Shown here in pieces: positions 9,923 to 16,374 of a stretch of DNA of 64,000 nt; positions within the stretch are counted from its first letter, which is position 1; the number at the start of each line of letters is the position of its first letter. Under the pieces are notes generated by a model. That model searched no databases. It worked only from the letters and a program-made list of their open reading frames with translations, and was not told the DNA's origin. Source of the stretch: Planococcus sp. ISL-109 (GTDB lineage: Bacteria > Bacillota > Bacilli > Bacillales_A > Planococcaceae). A program made the translations under genes and the position numbers. The stretch covers positions 1 through 64,000 of the forward strand of contig NZ_JAGGPW010000005.1 of NCBI RefSeq assembly GCF_018613655.1, written 5' to 3'.

Positions 9923-12900
9923 TCATTTCTTTAACATAATACGTACTTGGTTCGTTGGTGTGGTACCCACTGTTTTTGTAAGGAGTTCCTCGAATCGTTT
10001 GCGTAACTCATCGACTGCTAACGGGTGTCCATTTGCCATCATCTCTTCTATATCTGAAATAGATAGCTCTATTTTATGGATGCCTTTTAATAAGTCATTG
10101 ATTGCCTGGATTAATCGAATGTCTAACGGCAACGAGAATGTTTGGTTTGCAATGAGTATTTCCACGAGCTGCTGTTGTTCAGGTTTAAGTAGTGAAATAT
10201 TTTCTTTTACAGCTGGATCGTTGAAGTTCGTAAGTAATGTTTCTGTCCAGTTTGTCAGCATTTCAGGAAGCTTGTTTTGCATTTTCTTCAATGTGGCTTT
10301 TTCATTTGTCACAACTTCTGTAGGACGGAACTTACACTCCGAACACATAGGGGTATGGTCTAACTTCTCTTTCGTTACGTGATAGCAAGTCTTTAATTGA
10401 GATAACGTACGTTCCCAATTAAACAGCTCCTCTTTAGGTAAAATTGAAATATGGGCAGCTAATTCTTTTAGTGCCTTAGTCTGAGCATCGTTTAATAATG
10501 CATTTTTTAGCATGTTTTCTGAAGCATTTAAACGGGATTGATCATGTGCTTCAATATATAACTGGATATATTCTTTTTTCAATGTATCAAGAGCAGTAAG
10601 CTCTTTAGTAGTATCTTGGTGTTGTTTTAACGCGTATTGTAATTCATCCAATGCATCATCTACACGCGAAGACCATTCAGACTGGCTTCCGACGTTTGGC
10701 TGTGCAATTTGCAAGTAACTGACGCGCTGTTGAATTTCTTTAATTTGTTGTTCCAACTTTGCAAATGAAGTGAGCTTATTTACGGCTTCTTTTTGCTTTT
10801 CAATTGTCTCAAGATCATACTTTAAATTACGCATTTTTGCAGGTGTATCATATCGTTTCAGGCCTTCACAAAATTCTTTGTATCCCTCGAGTATTGTCAC
10901 ATTCTCTTGAATTTCGGCAGGATTTAGCAAAGGACCATCCCATGTAGGAAATCCTTTCTTTGCGACTTGAATGGTGTTTAATGTATCAAGAATCGCATTG
11001 TTTGCTTTGCCTGAAATCGTCGTGATGGTGCGCTTTAACATCTCATCTTCATAGTTAGCGATGCGCTCGTCAAAGAGGTCAGCTACAGCATTTAATTCCG
11101 CAATAGGAAGTCCAGTCGGCTTTTTGATATGGCTGAATTGAGCGAGCTTTGATAAAGGAAGTTGAATGTACTCTTGTAAATTAGAAGCATTATATGTCTT
11201 CCCTTCAACCGTCACTTCGACTGTTCCTGTATAGATCATTGCTCCAAGTAGGACGACCAATAGCTCAGGTTCTAGGTGAAACTGTTTTGTATATTGAAGA
11301 TCTTCAACTCCACGAATAAACACAGTTTCAATAAGTTCATTATGATTAACAACCTGGCCATGTCCTTTTTGTTCTAACAAGTTTAATACCCATGCAGCAT
11401 ATCCAGATTGTTTAATTGATACTTTACCGGCTGAATCAAGTAGAATTAAGCCATCTAAGATAGCTTCCCCTTGCTTCGTTTCTTTTCCATTCAAATAATA
11501 GAGTGTATCACGCACATAAGTTTCTAAGTTATTTCTGGATAAATAAGAACCTTGAATTTTTCTGAATGAAGGATAATCTTCATACTTTTGCGCAAACCAA
11601 TCCGTTAAAATTCCCTCTGAAATGATATTAATAATTTCTTGAATGGTAACGTTTGCGGGTAAAAACATTCCGAATTCGAGCACGCTTCCCTTTTTTCCTT
11701 TATAAGTGATTTCAAATGAGTGTACAAAGTTATCATTTAACCACTTATTGATTTCTTTAAAGTAACTTTCTATTTTCCTTGTGTATAAACTTCTTGTTGC
11801 AGATGCAGATTCTGCTTTCAAATCGTTGGCAGCTGCGTATAAGCGTAACAATTGTGTAAAATGTTCATCTTTTTGATTGAGTTCAAAAAAGAGCTCATCA
11901 GACTTTTGCTCATCTTTAAAAGGTGTTTTCAGATAAGGACGTAGCATGTAGATATAAAAATCGCGTTCAGGCTGCGCAGTTGACCGTTCGTTTGGTGCAC
12001 CAAAAAACAAGTACCCTTGACGAGTAATACGACGTGCATCCCAAGGAAGATTGTGACGCCAAATTTTATATCCGGATACATACGTATTATCATCAAGTGT
12101 AATCGCTTGTTTTAAAATATCGTAATAGAAGCGATCTAACTTATCATCCTCAATTTTTTCGGCTTTTTGTTGAATTAAACTATCAATATCAATATCTTTT
12201 TTCAGGTCCAAATAATATTGCCCATTTGACTCGTTTGCAGATAGATACTGGTAACTGACTGTTTTTTGAATTTCTCTAACTGCTGCATCGACATTAGTTT
12301 TCAAGAAGTCCGACGCATCATCTAAATCCCTTAAAAGATCCATTCCTCCTGGAGGCGTTAATAGCAATTCATCTCTTAATTCTTCAGCGGTTAAGCCGAC
12401 TTTGTCATAGATATCGGATGTTGATAGACGATATAATGACAATGCATTAATGATTCGTAAAGACATCGGTTTATAAGCACGCTTCTCCAGAGCATTCTGC
12501 ACACGGTCTTTCAATATTTTTGCTTTATCCATGACTTCTTTAACATCTGGATTTGATTTGTACGAAGGGTCTTCCTCAATAAATTTCCAGTAGCTATCAT
12601 ACGAAATTAGCCCTGGCTCTTCTTCAGGTAGTTCTTTATCAAGAATGCTATTCATCTCAATGCTTATTGTCTTTAGTGCTACACGTTTTTCAATACCATT
12701 TACTTTTTCAAATGCACTTAAGTAAGCAGGATGAATTGGGAAAAGATTTACGTACGCTTCCATATCTTCATTTAATCGTCCGTATAGCGTTGTAAATTTA
12801 GATAGATGTTCTCGAATTAACGCTTTTTGCTCTTCGTTCTTTTTTAATAGTCGCTCTGATACGACATGTGCGATATCTTCGCGGACGATACGAACTTGCT

Positions 12901-13624
12901 CAAAGCGTTCCTTTACACGACGCAATGGTTCAGCTACAAAACTGAAACTAGGATTATCGAAGAGCATTTCCTGAATGCCAGCTATGAAGCGAAGACGCGT
13001 TTTACTACAAATCTCTCCTAATTCACGTAAGAAGCCTAAATCCAGTGTGATTTCTTGTTCTTTTCTACCGCGCAAATAATCGAGTAACTCATCTACTACG
13101 ATGAGTAGCCCATGTTTGGGATACTTTTCATTGAATAGCCCCATCATTTCTTCAAGCGCATCTTTGTTATTTGTAATTTGATCGAATGAAGGGAAGGTGA
13201 AATTGACATCCATTTCAGCAAGTCCATCTTCAATATTGGATACTAAAATATCACGTAAGGATGTACCGACGCTTCCGATCTCCAAGCGAATTACTTTGAA
13301 TTTCCCTTCGATATCTTTAGATTTCTCTGCAACAGAAGGATTTGAAATATGAGTACTGGCCCCTTCGCGTTCTGCAATCGTAGAAATGACGCTCATTAAG
13401 TGGGATTTACCTGTACCGTAGTTACCGACAATGAGTAATCCTTTATTATCAATAGATTGATCAAATTGAAGTTGGTTGATAATCATATCATTTAATTGTT
13501 CAGCCATACGTTCAGAGATTACATATGTATCTAGTAATTGAAACGCGCGATCTTTGTCATTAGCATCTTTTAATTGAATAACTGATTCGATTGGTTCAAA
13601 TTGTAATAGATCCTTATATTGCAA
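9923..13624 (-). CDS. brxC: BREX-3 ATPase BrxC (DUF6079-like)
   Basis: A very large P-loop ATPase of about 1233 residues. Walker A is VGNYGTGKSHLM (about residues 67-78) and Walker B is LLIVVDELLDYL (about 173-184), followed by a long helical region with coiled coils near residues 930-1040. A C-x2-C pair lies at about 1128-1131 (CSECKF). I chose the TTG at 13624 as start because AAGGAG (13633-13638) is ideally spaced for it, while an upstream in-frame GTG overlaps that ribosome site. It begins just after brxF and ends 10 bp before pglXI. BrxC is essential in characterised BREX systems and probably powers assembly or translocation of the complex. Confidence 0.9.
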   Translation of the reverse strand: MQYKDLLQFEPIESVIQLKDANDKDRAFQLLDTYVISERMAEQLNDMIINQLQFDQSIDNKGLLIVGNYGTGKSHLMSVISTIAEREGASTHISNPSVAEKSKDIEGKFKVIRLEIGSVGTSLRDILVSNIEDGLAEMDVNFTFPSFDQITNNKDALEEMMGLFNEKYPKHGLLIVVDELLDYLRGRKEQEITLDLGFLRELGEICSKTRLRFIAGIQEMLFDNPSFSFVAEPLRRVKERFEQVRIVREDIAHVVSERLLKKNEEQKALIREHLSKFTTLYGRLNEDMEAYVNLFPIHPAYLSAFEKVNGIEKRVALKTISIEMNSILDKELPEEEPGLISYDSYWKFIEEDPSYKSNPDVKEVMDKAKILKDRVQNALEKRAYKPMSLRIINALSLYRLSTSDIYDKVGLTAEELRDELLLTPPGGMDLLRDLDDASDFLKTNVDAAVREIQKTVSYQYLSANESNGQYYLDLKKDIDIDSLIQQKAEKIEDDKLDRFYYDILKQAITLDDNTYVSGYKIWRHNLPWDARRITRQGYLFFGAPNERSTAQPERDFYIYMLRPYLKTPFKDEQKSDELFFELNQKDEHFTQLLRLYAAANDLKAESASATRSLYTRKIESYFKEINKWLNDNFVHSFEITYKGKKGSVLEFGMFLPANVTIQEIINIISEGILTDWFAQKYEDYPSFRKIQGSYLSRNNLETYVRDTLYYLNGKETKQGEAILDGLILLDSAGKVSIKQSGYAAWVLNLLEQKGHGQVVNHNELIETVFIRGVEDLQYTKQFHLEPELLVVLLGAMIYTGTVEVTVEGKTYNASNLQEYIQLPLSKLAQFSHIKKPTGLPIAELNAVADLFDERIANYEDEMLKRTITTISGKANNAILDTLNTIQVAKKGFPTWDGPLLNPAEIQENVTILEGYKEFCEGLKRYDTPAKMRNLKYDLETIEKQKEAVNKLTSFAKLEQQIKEIQQRVSYLQIAQPNVGSQSEWSSRVDDALDELQYALKQHQDTTKELTALDTLKKEYIQLYIEAHDQSRLNASENMLKNALLNDAQTKALKELAAHISILPKEELFNWERTLSQLKTCYHVTKEKLDHTPMCSECKFRPTEVVTNEKATLKKMQNKLPEMLTNWTETLLTNFNDPAVKENISLLKPEQQQLVEILIANQTFSLPLDIRLIQAINDLLKGIHKIELSISDIEEMMANGHPLAVDELRKRFEELLTKTVGTTPTNQVRIMLKK

Positions 13625-13638
13625 AATAGTCACTCCTT

Positions 13639-14091
13639 CTATTTGATAACAATTGCATCTTTTGTGGAGTACTTAGTGTACTCTGGGTGGCCAGGTTCAG
13701 CGTGAATAAAATAGTCACCTTCAATCCTGCCTCGCCAAGTAATAATTAACGTTTTGTTTCTACTTAGATTGGTAAAAAGATCAAATGGATTAACTCCTAA
13801 AGATGGTTCAAATAACATTTCATAAAAATCTATACAGACAATTTCAGAATCTACATTATTTATAAATTCATGTAAAATTTCCGCTACTTTATAAGGTCTT
13901 CTATTCCGAGCTACTGTTTTAATTCTTTCGGATAATAATAAATTTATATTCATTAAGGGATAATGATTAGCCTGACTAAAATACTCTACGCTATTACCTC
14001 GTTCATATTCATATACATAAACTTGTTTATAATAAAGTTGAGAAATATTCTGCAACCTAACGCTAAGGTTGTTTAATACAGATATATTCAA
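13639..14091 (-). CDS. brxF: BREX-3 protein BrxF
   Basis: A 150-residue protein placed directly before brxC, as BrxF is in type 3 systems. It shows family-like C-terminal features: IVCIDFYEMLF (about residues 84-94, Walker-B-like), LSRNKTLIITWRGRIEG (about 108-124) and AEPGHPEYTKY (about 132-142). BrxF is often described as a P-loop protein, yet I see no Walker A motif in this copy, so nucleotide binding is doubtful. The start is probably TTG after a GGGGG stretch. The stop codon lies next to the brxC ribosome site, implying coupled translation. Confidence 0.75.
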   Translation of the reverse strand: MNISVLNNLSVRLQNISQLYYKQVYVYEYERGNSVEYFSQANHYPLMNINLLLSERIKTVARNRRPYKVAEILHEFINNVDSEIVCIDFYEMLFEPSLGVNPFDLFTNLSRNKTLIITWRGRIEGDYFIHAEPGHPEYTKYSTKDAIVIK

Positions 14092-14132
14092 TTTAGTAAA
14101 ACCCCCAAGTGAATGTTTTTGATGATAAATGA

Positions 14133-14348
14133 TTAAACTTTCAGATGATTTCTTAAAGCTTCTTCCACTATCTCTAACATTGTCTTGTCCTGTTCAACTG
14201 CAGCAGTTTTCAAACGTTTATGCAAATCTGTAGGCAACATAAAGGTTGCTTTTTTCGTTGCTTTTTTTTGAGAGACTTCGTCAACTTTTTGATCAGAAAA
14301 ACCATATTTCCCTTCTAAATTGTTACTGTCATTATTTTTAGTTGGCAT
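14133..14348 (-). CDS. Ribbon-helix-helix regulator, first gene of the BREX operon
   Basis: A 71-residue protein. Residues 1-30 are polar and probably disordered. Residues 32-71 form a clear ribbon-helix-helix (Arc/CopG type): beta strand KATFMLP, then helix TDLHKRLKTAAVEQ, the turn DKTM, and helix LEIVEEALRNHL. Such proteins bind short inverted repeats as dimers and usually repress their own promoter. It is transcribed first in the BREX operon, 41 bp before brxF. An inverted repeat overlaps the -35 box about 105 bp upstream, so autoregulation of BREX is a reasonable inference. Confidence 0.8.
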   Translation of the reverse strand: MPTKNNDSNNLEGKYGFSDQKVDEVSQKKATKKATFMLPTDLHKRLKTAAVEQDKTMLEIVEEALRNHLKV

Positions 14349-14432
14349 ATTTTAGCATCCCCTAAACGAATTAAATTATTAAATATTTATATCTTTCAAA
14401 AAAACCTTATTTGAATCTCGAGTACTTATAAA

Positions 14433-14461
14433 ATTGTACCAAGAAACTTACTGGACGTAAA
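14433..14461 (-). promoter_or_regulatory. Candidate BREX operon promoter
   Basis: Reading the minus strand, TTTACG (14461-14456) and TACAAT (14438-14433) are separated by exactly 17 bp, a reasonable sigma-A -35/-10 pair. It lies about 85 bp before the RHH start codon. The -35 box falls inside the inverted repeat at 14453-14492. Confidence 0.5.
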
Positions 14462-14492
14462 ACTGCATTTACAGAAATACAGCTTTACGCCC
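14453..14492 (-). promoter_or_regulatory. Inverted repeat overlapping the BREX -35 box (candidate operator)
   Basis: Two 17-nt arms (14453-14469 and 14476-14492) pair fully in minus-strand RNA if three G-U pairs are allowed; as DNA the arms match at 14 of 17 positions. The inner arm covers the -35 element. No T-run follows, so an operator is more likely than a terminator. It may be bound by the RHH protein encoded next. Confidence 0.45.
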
Positions 14493-14595
14493 GATGAATT
14501 AGAAACAAAGTAGTTTATTAACTACGCGTGATTACAACGCAATGAAATTTCATTTCTTTTGGTAAGTATAGATAATCCTCTGTTGACACTAGCTA

Positions 14596-14632
14596 TGAAA
14601 AGAGATATCCAATAATTGGATATCTCTTTTCA
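14596..14632 (-). terminator. Hairpin downstream of the small broken gene
   Basis: Perfect 17-bp stem with a 3-nt loop. It can terminate the minus-strand gene at 14645-14965, although no long T-run follows outside the stem. Its tip contains ATATCCA-N5-TGGATAT, also present at 1241-1265. Apart from this hairpin and the BREX promoter and repeat, nothing was seen in 14349-14644. Confidence 0.5.
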
Positions 14633-14644
14633 CTTATTATTTAA

Positions 14645-14965
14645 TCAGGTTTTTTTCTTCTTCGAACCTTCTGTTTCGGTCCAAACCGTCACATAGTCTC
14701 CTTCTCTTAGATATTTATTAACTGCTGTATTCCCAAAAAATTCATCAACAACTTCATCATTTTCACCATAAGTACTAGAGTAATCAAATACCGACGTTAC
14801 TTTATAAGGTCTTCTCAAACCCATAAACAAACCAAACCCTATCTGATTTACGCCTGAGTTTTGAATTTCATTTTAAGTATGGTGAGTGTAAGCATCGCAA
14901 TTTGGAAAAGTAAATTCAGCATTGCCGTATTCAGGAACTACATAATTTTCATTATTCATCTTCAT
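14645..14965 (-). pseudogene. Small gene interrupted by an in-frame TAA
   Basis: From the ATG at 14965 (AGGTGG ribosome site) one frame runs to 14645 and would encode about 106 residues, but codon 31 is TAA (14875-14873). The part before the stop (VPEYGNAEFTF) and the part after it (VNQIGFGLFMGLRRPYKV ... YLREGDYVTVWTETEG) both look like normal protein. The second part alone could start at ATG 14830 with a poor ribosome site, giving 61 residues. I read it as one gene with a nonsense mutation; no family was recognised. Confidence 0.5.
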
Positions 14966-15023
14966 TCCACCTATTTTATTATATTTTAATAATTGCTAGT
15001 TCGCATTTAAACCACTTGTGGTT

Positions 15024-15737
15024 TTACATTCCACTATATTTTATAATTAAATAAGTAACTACGCCCCAAAATACTGTCGCTAATCCATCTGTTATCCATT
15101 TTGGAAAAGTACTTCCTTTTCCCTCAATTAACTCTCTTATATTTTCTGTTCTAAAAGTAAATTCATTCAAAGGGAGGAGTTTATGAGTTAGTTTAGAATA
15201 CGTAATGATCGCAGTAGTAATGAGGATTATTATAGCAGCAATAATCATTGTTATATTTTCTAATCCTATTCCAAATCCGCCTAGAATACCTGCTAAAATG
15301 CTGCTATACCTATGCAATATATTAATAATCCATCTGTTATATCTGCCTGATTTTGATTCTTTTCGAGCAAAGAATTGTTCTAACAAGTTCCTTTGCCAAT
15401 TCAGCCAAGATTCTTCGTCACCAGTTAACTCAATTTCTGTCGAATTCATACCAATAACTATATCCACACTTTTTATCACCGCCCCTTTTTCCGAGATTGT
15501 TTTTTTTATTTGCAAATACTCTATATCTTCGTTTTCAATTCCAACATTTAAATCCTCAATGTCAGCAGATAATCGAATTGGTATATCAGGTTTGTAATAA
15601 AAGAATTTAATTTCAAGTGTGTTATCGTAGTCAAGAGAATCATATTCTAATATTTTTTTTAATTCGAGAAGATCTTCTTTGTATAATTTCACACCATGTT
15701 CAAGTTTGAAATTTTCCTCGTATTTCTTTTTTTTCAT
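15024..15737 (-). CDS. Unknown protein with C-terminal membrane segments
   Basis: A 237-residue protein of unrecognised family. Residues 1-130 are soluble and charged. Hydrophobic segments then occur at about 146-160, 162-184 and 213-233, the last ending at the C-terminus with TYLIIKYSGM. The layout, a soluble N-terminal domain followed by two or three membrane helices, resembles several membrane-acting defence effectors, but that is only an analogy. The gene stands alone on the minus strand between BREX and the PLD-helicase module in AT-rich DNA. No ribosome site is strong; AAGGGGTGA lies about 10 bp before the ATG. Confidence 0.6.
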   Translation of the reverse strand: MKKKKYEENFKLEHGVKLYKEDLLELKKILEYDSLDYDNTLEIKFFYYKPDIPIRLSADIEDLNVGIENEDIEYLQIKKTISEKGAVIKSVDIVIGMNSTEIELTGDEESWLNWQRNLLEQFFARKESKSGRYNRWIINILHRYSSILAGILGGFGIGLENITMIIAAIIILITTAIITYSKLTHKLLPLNEFTFRTENIRELIEGKGSTFPKWITDGLATVFWGVVTYLIIKYSGM

Positions 15738-15786
15738 ATATTCACCCCTTAAAATAATCCTAGTCTAATAGAATAAGAAATACTAT

Positions 15787-15818
15787 AAAAAAGGAGCCAC
15801 ACGAAGGTGACTCCTTTT
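15787..15818 (-). terminator. Terminator after the 94-residue gene
   Basis: Stem AAAGGAGTCAC with GTGGCTCCTTT on the minus strand (one G-U pair), followed by a T6 run. It lies downstream of the gene at 15879-16163. Confidence 0.7.
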
Positions 15819-15878
15819 CTTGACCCCTAAGGGTGATAACTTTTTCCTTGTATCATAGCCGTTATAGCTAGAGAAGAT

Positions 15879-16163
15879 TTAACTCCCCTTAATGAATTCT
15901 TCAATTTCATTTGCTCTTGCTTTAATTTGTTCAGATTCTTTTGTTAAAATATCAACGTTTTTCTTTAGATTCTCTTTTTTTTTTGCATCTATCAACGTTC
16001 CAAGAGCTTTACTTTGGTTAGTTAAAACAAAGGCTTCAACGACCTTCTTAGCCCGTCTTTCATTGAAACAAATGTCGCTGTTTTCAATCATAACTTGATA
16101 TTGATTTTGCATTAACGCTATTTTGAAAGTTAGAACTTCGTTTTCTTCAATTGCACCAGCCAA
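15879..16163 (-). CDS. Unknown small coiled-coil protein
   Basis: A 94-residue, lysine- and glutamate-rich protein. Residues 58-92 (AKKKENLKKNVDILTKES onward) look like a coiled coil, and residues 10-35 like a short strand/helix domain. No family was recognised. It has its own terminator at 15787-15818 and is separated by about 210 bp from the helicase gene. The expected ribosome site before the ATG is poor (AGTGAGTTGGC), so the exact start is uncertain; an ATG at codon 18 is an alternative. Confidence 0.5.
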   Translation of the reverse strand: MAGAIEENEVLTFKIALMQNQYQVMIENSDICFNERRAKKVVEAFVLTNQSKALGTLIDAKKKENLKKNVDILTKESEQIKARANEIEEFIKGS

Positions 16164-16374
16164 CTCACTTGTTACATGAGTTTTGACAATCCTCTATTGT
16201 CGACACTCATTCTTGATTAATTTCATAGAGAATATAGTATCTTGCCAAAAGAATAATAAGCAGAAAAAAAGAGAAAAAATCCCTTTGAATACATTACATT
16301 AAACCAAGATAATATATCTCTCTTTCCGCATAACTTGTAGCAGATATTACTTCATTGTAATACTTACATAAGTG

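Noticed and set aside
1271-14091. DISARM rather than BREX
   Set aside because: The helicase and methylase could suggest DISARM, but PglZ and the large BrxC ATPase are BREX hallmarks and no DrmA/DrmB-like gene is present.
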